NCBI GenBank assembly: GCA_013141065.1
Contig: JABFRR010000013.1
Span: 1-64,000, forward strand
Reading direction: 5' to 3'
From: Bacteriovoracaceae bacterium
GTDB lineage: Bacteria > Bdellovibrionota > Bacteriovoracia > Bacteriovoracales > Bacteriovoracaceae
DNA: 64,000 nucleotides
Shown here piece after piece: positions 56,517 to 64,000 of the stretch (the first letter of the stretch is position 1; every line of letters starts with the position of its first letter). The translations under genes were made by a program, and so were the position numbers. Below the pieces are notes generated by a model. That model made no database searches and was not told the DNA's origin. It worked only from the letters and a program-made list of their open reading frames with translations.

Positions 56517-58004
56517 ATGTACGTTAGAAAATTTGAAGCAGACTCAATTGAAGAAGCTCTTAAAGACATTAAACGCGAACTCGGCCCTGATGCCGTTATT
56601 TTAAAAACAATAACGAATAAAGGACTAAAAGGCGCATTCAAAAAGAAAAAGATTGAAATCACCGCAGCGATTTCTGAAAAAAATTATGTCAGAAAGGCTC
56701 AAGTCGATACAGTTCTAAATGAAAATCAAAAAGATGAATTTTATAGTGGTAGTGCAAGTTATATTGCAAATATGATCGATCAGCACGATCTATCTCAGGA
56801 GAAGAGGACTGTCCAAATGAATAATCAAAACTCAAAAAGCAGTTCTGGCTATGGTAGTGCCGGGCTTAACCGTCCAGTTAGTTCAACGAAAGGGATCGCA
56901 TCCCAAATCAAAGAAGGTCTCGATGATTTTTTAAGTCTTGGTGAAAAAGAAGAGAGAACAAGTTCAAAAAATCATTCTAGAGAATTTAATTTTGATGATG
57001 AAATTGAATCATCTAGACCAGTGCAAGCTACACCAAGAGTGAATTCACAAAATCAACCGAGGCAACAAGCTCAGCCAATTCCAACTCCTATAATGGCGCC
57101 GGTAAGAAATGCACAATATGATGAACTTTTTGATAAACAAAAATATAAAATTGATGAATTAGAAAAAAAATTATTTGAGCTAACTAAAAGTGTAGAAAGA
57201 GTAAGTAAAAAAGAAGCAATTGGTATCTATCAAATGAGAACTACTCTCAGAAGTTTAGATATTAGTGAAGGATATATTCAACAACTCATCAAAAAAAGTC
57301 TTTTTGAGTTGACTGACACAGATGTTGAAAATGCCGATGTTGTTTTTGAATTTGCCCTTCGAGAAATGATGAACACTGTAAGCACGGCTATGCCTTTATT
57401 TTCTTCTACAGAAGCTAGTAAATCTCCGGCAATAACTGTTTTTGTTTCAGAAACATCCTGTGGGCAGACTTCAATGGTTCAAAAAATAGCTGCTATGAAA
57501 CCTGATTCTGTCGTCCTGAAAAATAATTTATCAACCATACATCCAAAGACAGATGCGAAACCACCTTTTGCAGAAAAAATATTTGGCATACATGTTGTTA
57601 AAACGAATTCAATTGCTGAGATGGTTTCAGAGTGCAGGAAAGCACTTGAGAGCGGCAAGTCAGTCTTTATAGATTATAAGTGCATTGATGCAGAAGCTAA
57701 CGAAACAAAGAAATTTATTGATGGTTTAAGAAGAGCATTTTCGAAAGTGGAAGTATTGATCACACTATCGGCAATTCACTCCGAGTTATACAATAGAAAA
57801 GTTCTTGGAAGTTATCGCAGACTTTCAGATGGTGTTGTTGTTTCACATTTAGATGCGTGCTTGAATTTTGGATCGCTCTTTAACATCACACAAGATATTA
57901 AAGATCTTCCATACAAGTTTTTTGGAACAGGGGAAGTTTGTCCAGACGACTTAGAATCAGCGAGTGCGGAAAGGTTAATGGCCGGTATTTTTAAGTTTTC
58001 ATAA
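56517..58004 (+). CDS. flhF: FlhF with a degenerate GTPase site
   Basis: 495 residues. The N-terminal B domain is typical (MYVRKFEADSIEEALKDIKRELGPDAVIL), then a disordered Ser/Gln/Pro linker and the N domain. Where FlhF GTPases have a GPTGVGKTTT P-loop this protein has SETSCGQTSM (about 311-320), with no Lys. The DTAG motif is not visible, and the TKLDE motif appears as SHLDA, though the order of the fold and the end (LPYKFFGTGEVCPDDL) remain. It lies four bases after flhA and before flhG. FlhF normally sets flagellum placement. Confidence 0.88.
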   Translation: MYVRKFEADSIEEALKDIKRELGPDAVILKTITNKGLKGAFKKKKIEITAAISEKNYVRKAQVDTVLNENQKDEFYSGSASYIANMIDQHDLSQEKRTVQMNNQNSKSSSGYGSAGLNRPVSSTKGIASQIKEGLDDFLSLGEKEERTSSKNHSREFNFDDEIESSRPVQATPRVNSQNQPRQQAQPIPTPIMAPVRNAQYDELFDKQKYKIDELEKKLFELTKSVERVSKKEAIGIYQMRTTLRSLDISEGYIQQLIKKSLFELTDTDVENADVVFEFALREMMNTVSTAMPLFSSTEASKSPAITVFVSETSCGQTSMVQKIAAMKPDSVVLKNNLSTIHPKTDAKPPFAEKIFGIHVVKTNSIAEMVSECRKALESGKSVFIDYKCIDAEANETKKFIDGLRRAFSKVEVLITLSAIHSELYNRKVLGSYRRLSDGVVVSHLDACLNFGSLFNITQDIKDLPYKFFGTGEVCPDDLESASAERLMAGIFKFS

Positions 58005-58083
58005 TTGTGAAGCGATAATAATAAGTAAATACCATGAAGGAATTTACTTCGATTTAAAAAACCTAAGGGGAGACAGGACGTCC

Positions 58084-58959
58084 ATGCTTAGCTTAAAAAA
58101 AACCAATCCAACTGATTGGCTTGTATCTCAAAATAAATATCACTCAAAAAAGACGAATCTCAAGGCCAAGACAATTTCCGTAACGGCCGGTAAGGGTGGA
58201 GTTGGAAAAACTTCAGTCGCCGTCAAAATGGCCAAAGTCTTATCGGACTCAGGCTACAAGGTCCTGCTGCTTGATTGCGACACGAATCTCTCAAATACAG
58301 TGGTAAAGCTTGGACTACCCATTACAAATTATTTCTATGATCTTATATCAGCGCAAAAAGATTTTGATGAGTGCCTACATAAAGATGGAAGACTTCATAT
58401 CCTCGCTGGATGTAATGGAAGCATTGATCTATTTAAGAAAAGTTTAGAGATTGATAGAGTTATAATTGATATACTTGTTAATCACGAAAAAGATTATGAC
58501 TATATTATTTTGGATTGCCCTGCAGGAATTACAAAAGAAACATTAACACTTAATGCCTATAGTGATTACCGATTTGTCATCGTAACTCCAGACAAGTCTT
58601 CAGTAACTGATTCTTATTCATTAATTAAGATACTCAATAAAGAGTTTGGAGTTAATGAAAATCACCTCCTGATTAATAAAACTTCATCAGACGCTCAATA
58701 CCAACGGATGATTAAAACACTCAGTGAAACAGTCGAAACATTTTTAAAATGTCGATTACACATACTTGGGAGAATATCAAAAGAAGAATTACCCGATGAT
58801 CAATTTGATAGGGTACTGCTTCACCAGGAAAATAATTCCCTCCATAAGAATTTCGTGAATATAATTAAAAAATTTACCGATGAGATAGAGTGCAATTCGA
58901 CAGTGCAGACAATGCATTACGAAGGGCATAATGAACAAGACGTTCGTTTAACGGTTTAA
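58084..58959 (+). CDS. flhG: FlhG, MinD/ParA-type ATPase
   Basis: 291 residues. The deviant Walker A KGGVGKTSVAVK, LLLDCDTNLSNT, and DYIILDCPAGITKETL (Walker B) are intact. FlhG limits flagellar number by stimulating FlhF. The C-terminal end lacks an obvious long amphipathic helix but has a basic stretch. 80 bases separate it from flhF. Confidence 0.9.
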   Translation: MLSLKKTNPTDWLVSQNKYHSKKTNLKAKTISVTAGKGGVGKTSVAVKMAKVLSDSGYKVLLLDCDTNLSNTVVKLGLPITNYFYDLISAQKDFDECLHKDGRLHILAGCNGSIDLFKKSLEIDRVIIDILVNHEKDYDYIILDCPAGITKETLTLNAYSDYRFVIVTPDKSSVTDSYSLIKILNKEFGVNENHLLINKTSSDAQYQRMIKTLSETVETFLKCRLHILGRISKEELPDDQFDRVLLHQENNSLHKNFVNIIKKFTDEIECNSTVQTMHYEGHNEQDVRLTV

Positions 58960-58976
58960 GTAAGGGAGCACTTTTA

Positions 58977-59762
58977 ATGTCAACTCTATCAAAAAAATTA
59001 AAAAATCTTAAAGACTATCGCTCGACAGTTGAACCAAAAGTAAAAGATGAAATTATTGTAGAATACGCTCCACTAGTTAAATATATTGCACAAAAAATTG
59101 CTTCGCGATTACCATCCAATATTGAGTTAGATGACTTGATTTCTTGCGGTGTTATTGGCCTGATGGATGCTATTGAGAAATTTGATCCTTCTAGAGACAA
59201 TAAGTTTAAAACTTATGCAGAGTTTCGTATTAGAGGTGCCATACTAGACGAATTACGTGCACAAGACTGGGTCCCTCGTTCAATTCGCGAAAAAGCAAAA
59301 ACAGTTGAGAGAGCCTACTCTAAACTGGAAGCAAATCTTGGCAGACCTGCCACTGATGAAGAGATGTGTTCAGAGCTGGGAATGAATCAAGAAGAATTTC
59401 ATGACCTATTAAATAAAGCGAAATCTATTTCACTTTTAAATATCGATGACTCTGCTAGCTTCAATAAAGGCGATAAAAAATTAATTTCAGAAGTAATGGA
59501 AGATCACAAGGCTTTAAATCCTTACACAACTGTTTCTCAAAAAGACTCTAGAGAAAAAATTAAAGAAGGAATCATGACATTGCCGGAAAAGCAAAGATTG
59601 GTGCTTTCACTCTATTATTATGAAGATTTAAATTTAAAAGAAATAGGTCAGGTACTTGATGTGACTGAGTCAAGAGTATCTCAACTACATACACAAGCAA
59701 TCATTAAGCTTAAAGCTAAGTTAAGAGTTCTATTCGACTCTTCTGAGGATTTAGCTGGATAA
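58977..59762 (+). CDS. fliA: Flagellar sigma factor FliA (sigma28)
   Basis: 261 residues. Region 2 (LVKYIAQKIASRLPSNIELDDLISCGVIGLMDAIEKFDPS, FKTYAEFRIRGAILDELRAQDWVPRS), region 3, and region 4 (LPEKQRLVLSLYYYEDLNLKEIGQVLDVTESRVSQLH) are complete. Directs late flagellar and chemotaxis genes. Eighteen bases after flhG. Confidence 0.95.
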   Translation: MSTLSKKLKNLKDYRSTVEPKVKDEIIVEYAPLVKYIAQKIASRLPSNIELDDLISCGVIGLMDAIEKFDPSRDNKFKTYAEFRIRGAILDELRAQDWVPRSIREKAKTVERAYSKLEANLGRPATDEEMCSELGMNQEEFHDLLNKAKSISLLNIDDSASFNKGDKKLISEVMEDHKALNPYTTVSQKDSREKIKEGIMTLPEKQRLVLSLYYYEDLNLKEIGQVLDVTESRVSQLHTQAIIKLKAKLRVLFDSSEDLAG

Positions 59763-59765
59763 AAA

Positions 59766-60719
59766 ATGGCAGAAAAAATATCATCGCTAAATTATCAACT
59801 AGATTTTGAAAAAAGTTTAGATGCTCTAGATGATATTCAGATGCTTTCTGAATTTTCGATCTCACCACTGGTCAGTAATGCCTATTTTTACCTCTCAGAA
59901 ATGAAGAGAAAGGCAGACAATCTTGCCAATGGAAAAATACCCAATAGTTCTGCCGTTGCTGGCGTATTAGATGAAAAAATTACAATGATAATGAGTGAGT
60001 TTTTTGGAAACAAAGCCAGGTTTAAAAGTTATAATCTTTTTAAGTCGTCTGATGGGCTTGATTTAAAAAAATGGAATCTTGTTTTTGAAACAATCCCAGA
60101 AATCTTATCTGTAGTAACCTTGTTCAATTATCATGGTAATGTCGATATTCGCTTTGATGAAAGCCGACTAATTGTCTCTGGATTAATTCTTGAAGACGGC
60201 AATATGGAAGTCAATAGAAAGCTCATTTATGTCATAACGAGAAGACTTTTAAGAGCAAAAGTTCTACTTACTTTTAATCTTGAAAAGACAGCTAGAACAG
60301 GCTTATTTAAGTTGGACTTAAAGGCAGATCTTTCCCATGATGAGTCTTTAAGTTATCGAGTCTTATTTAAAGTTAATACAACTGAACAATACTTAGTTGG
60401 ATTTAGTAATATTTTTTATCGTTATAGATCTAATCTTGATTATATTATGCTATTAGATTCTCATAACGTTGTTGAGATAAATAATGATCTTTCTATTAAA
60501 CACTATGTAGGATTACCCGATCTAACTCGTATAGAATCGGCTAATAAAGAAATTTTGCACTTTCCCTTTATATTTCGTCCACTTTCAATCATACTACCAA
60601 TGAAAGGTAATCTAGTAACGGAAGCCTTTTCACGCAGTCTGGATGACGAAAACAAGAGAAAACAGGATGTTTCTAAATTCTTTCGCACAATTGATTTTTT
60701 CTCACTTTTTAATCTCTAA
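59766..60719 (+). CDS. Unknown protein in the flagellar operon
   Basis: 317 residues, four bases after fliA, so co-translated. Soluble, mixed alpha/beta, without signal or membrane segment. No motif recognised. The stretch FRPLSIILPMKGNLVTEAFSRSL closes it. The position suggests a motility-linked role. Confidence 0.7.
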   Translation: MAEKISSLNYQLDFEKSLDALDDIQMLSEFSISPLVSNAYFYLSEMKRKADNLANGKIPNSSAVAGVLDEKITMIMSEFFGNKARFKSYNLFKSSDGLDLKKWNLVFETIPEILSVVTLFNYHGNVDIRFDESRLIVSGLILEDGNMEVNRKLIYVITRRLLRAKVLLTFNLEKTARTGLFKLDLKADLSHDESLSYRVLFKVNTTEQYLVGFSNIFYRYRSNLDYIMLLDSHNVVEINNDLSIKHYVGLPDLTRIESANKEILHFPFIFRPLSIILPMKGNLVTEAFSRSLDDENKRKQDVSKFFRTIDFFSLFNL

Positions 60720-60743
60720 TTCTTATGGTTCCCAGGAGTAGCT

Positions 60744-63098
60744 ATGCGCTTTACGCACGGAAAAGTAATACATTTATACTATTTCACAGCACTCATTGCG
60801 ATTACTGCAATGTTCGCTTATGGAATTAAATACTATTGGGAAATCGGACTTCTTAATATTGATTACGTGAGCACACTTTATGATGGGACTAGTAAGGTTA
60901 AAGCAGTTAAAGAGAGAAATGACCTAGAGGAGATAAAAAAATTTATTGATGGAGATAGAATAAAAGAAGCAAATAAATTATTTACTAGATTAGAAACAGA
61001 TATTAAAGAACTTAAAGCGATAAAAGGAATTGACGAAAAAAGTTTATTTGATGAAAAGATGAGAGTCGTGAAGCAGTCTCTCGTAGCCTTTCAATCGTCT
61101 CCAGAGTTGTCGTCTATTATAAATAGTTTAAATTCAAAAGTTTCAGTTTTCGAAGAATTTGTAGTTGAAAAACAATGGCCAACAATTAGTAAAATGACTA
61201 CAAATTTAAGATTGAAATTATCGCCGAGCAGGTTAATGACTGGTGGAATGTATAATTTTGAAAGGACTCAAAATTTAGTATTATCAGTCAATAATGACCT
61301 AGAGGCCATTACTAACTTTACCGAATCATCTGGACTTCAGCCAGATATAAAAAGTGCAATAGTTAATAGAATGAAAAGTATGAAGTCAGAAGCACTAGCT
61401 TTAGGTACTTATGTGGATTCACATACTAAGTTTAACAGAGAATATAAAGAATTTTCAGATGGATTTAATTCTTGGTTCAGACAAGTCGAGCCTGAAATTG
61501 CATTTAAAAAAATACAATTTGAAAAAAGCTCTCAAACTATTTTTTACTCTCTGATTATTGCCTTTTCGGTTTTGGCTGCATTCATCGTTCTCGGAGTGGT
61601 TATTAATAGCTACTCATCAAGGTATTCAATTAATAAAACTGAAAAATTGGTTATTGATACAATTAAAGATGGACTACTTCCGGTAGAATCAAAAAAAATA
61701 GAAAATTTTTCACCTTCGTTTATGGTTGAGTTCGACAAATATCGCGACTATGCCCATAAAAGAATGGCCTTTGGTTCAATATTTCAAGAAGCGATGCCAT
61801 TTGCTTCGATTCTTCTTGATTCCAATTTAAATATGGTCTGGGGAAATTCTCATTTTTATGAGCAGTGGCAATTACAAAATTTTAAAGAAGATGACGAATC
61901 TTTAAGTTGGGATTTTTTACAACGTTTTACAGACTTAGAAGACAATAGTGCAATTTTAAGTGCTCTGAGAATGAGCGCTCCAGGTGTTTATAAGCTTCAA
62001 GTTAAATCAAATACCATGGCAGAAGCAATCCCTTATGAAATGTTTGTTTCTCCTGTAGATTATGCAAATCAAAAACGTATTATGGTTATCTTTTATCCAA
62101 TGAGCGAATCTGAAAAATTAGTACAGTCACAAAAGATCGCCATAACGAATCCGCTTTTGAAAACAATTGAATTACATCTAGATGAAGCAATGAATACTGA
62201 AAATTATAATGAATTACGAATAGTATCAGACAAAGTGGGAGTGGGAGATTTATTTTCAAAAATAAATCAGTATGTTGAAAAAAACGAGAGAACAAGAGAT
62301 GAGTTAAATAGTGAAATTGAAATTCTGTTGTCAAAAACTAATGAACATCGAGCTTTGACAAACGACATGCGAAAATCACTGGTTTCTTCATTTGAAACAC
62401 AAAAAGCTTCAATTGAAAAATACACTCAATTCAAATCATCTGTTTCATTGATACTAGATTCACGTGAACTTCTTGAAGAACAATTTAAGTTTGCATTAAA
62501 TTCTTCGAGAGAAATGATGAAAGATCAAACGAAAATTTTTACAGCAGCTGAAAAAGCTGAAAAAAATGTGGATGAATATATAAAGAGTCTTAAAACGATT
62601 ACAGTTCTCAAAGGTGATTTTAAAGAGTTAAAAAATAATGTAGATGATTTTAAATCAAAAATTATCCAGACTTTAGACCAATTGCTCATTTTTCAAAGTC
62701 ATGAAAACGACACACAAAGGATAGAGCAATTTTTAGGAAAAATAAAAATTGAAATGAAGGGATTTGAAAAAGTTCTTCAAAGTTTTAATGAAGTTGTTAC
62801 GCAACTTGATGTTACCGTCACTAAAGTTGACATGATGGTTGAATCAAGAGAAAGGATTGATCTGGATAGCGTAAGATATAGAATAGAAAATATAAAAAAT
62901 AATTTAGAAAATATTCAGTTTTCAGCCTCTAAAATATCTCAATCAGCTCATTCAAAAGATGAAGAGATGATTAATTCACTTAAGTCATTAGTGATAAATC
63001 TAAAAACTGAAATGAAAAGAATTAATGAGATGTGTAAATTAACTGGTATGAATCAAGAGCACTTAGAGGTGATTACTAGTAATAATCAATCAGCTTAA
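60744..63098 (+). CDS. Two-helix membrane protein with PAS-like domain and coiled coils
   Basis: 784 residues. AGGAG precedes ATG 60744. TM1 near 11-31, a helical periplasmic region of about 230 residues, TM2 near 262-288, a PAS-like domain around 345-440 (PFASILLDSNLNMVWGNSHFYEQW), then long coiled coils to the end. The layout is like a chemoreceptor or kinase, but I see neither the MCP signalling hairpin nor kinase motifs. Last gene of the flagellar operon, converging on the next gene. Confidence 0.75.
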   Translation: MRFTHGKVIHLYYFTALIAITAMFAYGIKYYWEIGLLNIDYVSTLYDGTSKVKAVKERNDLEEIKKFIDGDRIKEANKLFTRLETDIKELKAIKGIDEKSLFDEKMRVVKQSLVAFQSSPELSSIINSLNSKVSVFEEFVVEKQWPTISKMTTNLRLKLSPSRLMTGGMYNFERTQNLVLSVNNDLEAITNFTESSGLQPDIKSAIVNRMKSMKSEALALGTYVDSHTKFNREYKEFSDGFNSWFRQVEPEIAFKKIQFEKSSQTIFYSLIIAFSVLAAFIVLGVVINSYSSRYSINKTEKLVIDTIKDGLLPVESKKIENFSPSFMVEFDKYRDYAHKRMAFGSIFQEAMPFASILLDSNLNMVWGNSHFYEQWQLQNFKEDDESLSWDFLQRFTDLEDNSAILSALRMSAPGVYKLQVKSNTMAEAIPYEMFVSPVDYANQKRIMVIFYPMSESEKLVQSQKIAITNPLLKTIELHLDEAMNTENYNELRIVSDKVGVGDLFSKINQYVEKNERTRDELNSEIEILLSKTNEHRALTNDMRKSLVSSFETQKASIEKYTQFKSSVSLILDSRELLEEQFKFALNSSREMMKDQTKIFTAAEKAEKNVDEYIKSLKTITVLKGDFKELKNNVDDFKSKIIQTLDQLLIFQSHENDTQRIEQFLGKIKIEMKGFEKVLQSFNEVVTQLDVTVTKVDMMVESRERIDLDSVRYRIENIKNNLENIQFSASKISQSAHSKDEEMINSLKSLVINLKTEMKRINEMCKLTGMNQEHLEVITSNNQSA

Positions 63099-63104
63099 AG
63101 ATGC

Positions 63105-64000
63105 TTAATTTAGTTTTATTTTATTATATTGATTAATCTTTAAATCAAGATAACTTCGCTTGAGAGATTTTAATCCACACCACTCGAGTGAGATTTTTTC
63201 GATAGTATTGTTTTTTCCAATACCAAAATGTACTCGCTGGTCATGTTGAGCTGAAAATCCATTTACGAGTGTTGTTTGTGTGTAATATTTTTTTTGCTTT
63301 TTTACATCTTTTAATTCACTTACTACAAGTGAAATCTTAGTGCCTATGCCCATTCGATTGCATTTTGTACTGAGTGATTCAAGTTCTAAGCCTAACCAGT
63401 TTTGTTCATGATCGATTTCATTAATTTGAACATTCTTAAATACTAAAGGATCTCTATAAAGAGAACTCGATATTAAATCAATTCGACCATCGTTATCGAA
63501 GTCGGCAGCCGCCATTCCTCTCCAGTTTCCAATTTGATCCATCCCAACGTAGGGAGCAACGTCGATAAACTGAGGACGATTCGTTGTCCCACGATTCAAG
63601 TAAAGTCTATTTTTTTCTTTACCGTGTATACAAGTTCCCCTTATGTCACCCCAATTATTTATGTACTTATGGACCTCGGGACTAGAGCGAGCAATTTTCT
63701 CATTGATGTACCAATAGTCAGGACACTTATCAAATTTTTTATCGTAACTATCATCGACCATGCCATTGGCCTGCGCTAGATCAATCCAGCCGTCATTGTT
63801 GAAATCCGCTGCAGCAGCCCCCCAACCAAATCTATTTTCGTTTAAGGCTCCAGCATAAGAAGCTTGGTCTTTAATTTCAGGATAGCGAGGATTGCTACTT
63901 GGATAGAAATAAAAAAGCAGATTCCCTTCTGCTTGAAGTTGGTGGTGAACATTCGAGATATGAACATCTGACATTCCATTGTTGTCAAAGTCAGCCACTG
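63105..64000 (-). CDS. CRTAC1-type FG-GAP / UnbV protein (partial, start beyond window)
   Basis: At least 297 residues are visible and the frame runs off the window's right edge, so the apparent start is internal. Repeated calcium-site-like loops (MADFDNNGMSDVHIS, ADFNNDGWIDLAQ, AADFDNDGRIDLI) mark FG-GAP/VCBS propeller repeats. The end is an ASPIC/UnbV domain: NWLGLELESLSTKCNRMGIGTK and QRVHFGIGKNNTIEKISLEW. Probably exported and surface-exposed. Confidence 0.85.
   Translation of the reverse strand, partial: VADFDNNGMSDVHISNVHHQLQAEGNLLFYFYPSSNPRYPEIKDQASYAGALNENRFGWGAAAADFNNDGWIDLAQANGMVDDSYDKKFDKCPDYWYINEKIARSSPEVHKYINNWGDIRGTCIHGKEKNRLYLNRGTTNRPQFIDVAPYVGMDQIGNWRGMAAADFDNDGRIDLISSSLYRDPLVFKNVQINEIDHEQNWLGLELESLSTKCNRMGIGTKISLVVSELKDVKKQKKYYTQTTLVNGFSAQHDQRVHFGIGKNNTIEKISLEWCGLKSLKRSYLDLKINQYNKIKLN

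Overview
The window looks like a chromosomal segment of an AT-rich (GC roughly one third), Gram-negative, flagellated, didermic bacterium. Lipoproteins, many Sec signal peptides, a polar-type flagellar cluster (fliL-M-N-O-P-Q-R-flhB-flhA-flhF-flhG-fliA), PilZ and FecR proteins, a CRTAC1/UnbV-type protein and the general gene style fit the Bdellovibrionota (Bacteriovorax-like lineages). That placement is inference from gene style; there is no rRNA in the window.

Layout. 1-5.8 kb: the tail of an unknown ORF, a large secreted protein joining a transglutaminase-like Cys/His/Asp region to an HELGH zinc-peptidase motif, and two abutting decayed DDE insertion sequences. 5.9-8.5 kb: a secreted protein with a sugar-hydrolase-like N-terminus and four thrombospondin-like modules encoded by near-identical 336-bp DNA repeats, followed by a terminator and a row of four small palindromes. 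8.6-10.3 kb: a tiny membrane peptide and an IS1380-type remnant. 10.6-18.2 kb: a tRNA-Lys/tRNA-Glu operon with promoter and terminator, mtaB-like tRNA modification, an L,D-transpeptidase, a three-gene xanthine dehydrogenase operon and a DUF4337-like protein. 18.2-21.7 kb: an RCC1-repeat remnant, an exported CX5R phosphatase and, divergently, an exported kinase-like gene cut in two by an IS. 21.7-30.3 kb: purA-serA, dCMP deaminase, a frameshifted PP-loop/GNAT/PilZ protein, and a COG2907-DUF1365-cfa lipid operon. 30.3-36.2 kb: a PilZ/unknown/FecR group, a glycine-rich secreted protein, an IS4-family element sitting inside a terminator hairpin, and a zinc-ribbon protein. 36.2-43.1 kb: uvrC without its usual C-terminal HhH domain, a histidine kinase, a uracil-DNA-glycosylase-like protein, SpoIID and amidase cell-wall genes, and a lipoprotein. 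43.1-46.2 kb: an IS110/IS1111-type element between two 242-bp direct repeats that duplicate the start of a HAMP-like membrane protein gene. 46.2-64 kb: a DsbA-like lipoprotein, HU, then the flagellar export/motor operon behind a clear sigma70-type promoter, ending in two large proteins of unknown function and a partial FG-GAP/UnbV protein.

Two themes stand out. First, every transposase in the window is broken, and almost every lesion I could trace is a one-base change in a homopolymer, although the elements still carry good inverted repeats and target duplications and the surrounding host genes are open. Second, several host proteins have unusual architectures: FlhF with a degenerate GTPase site next to a canonical FlhG, FliO with a large exported N-terminal domain, UvrC without HhH, a PP-loop/FeeM-like/PilZ fusion, and a transglutaminase-like/zinc peptidase fusion. 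No CRISPR array, phage or classical defence island is visible.
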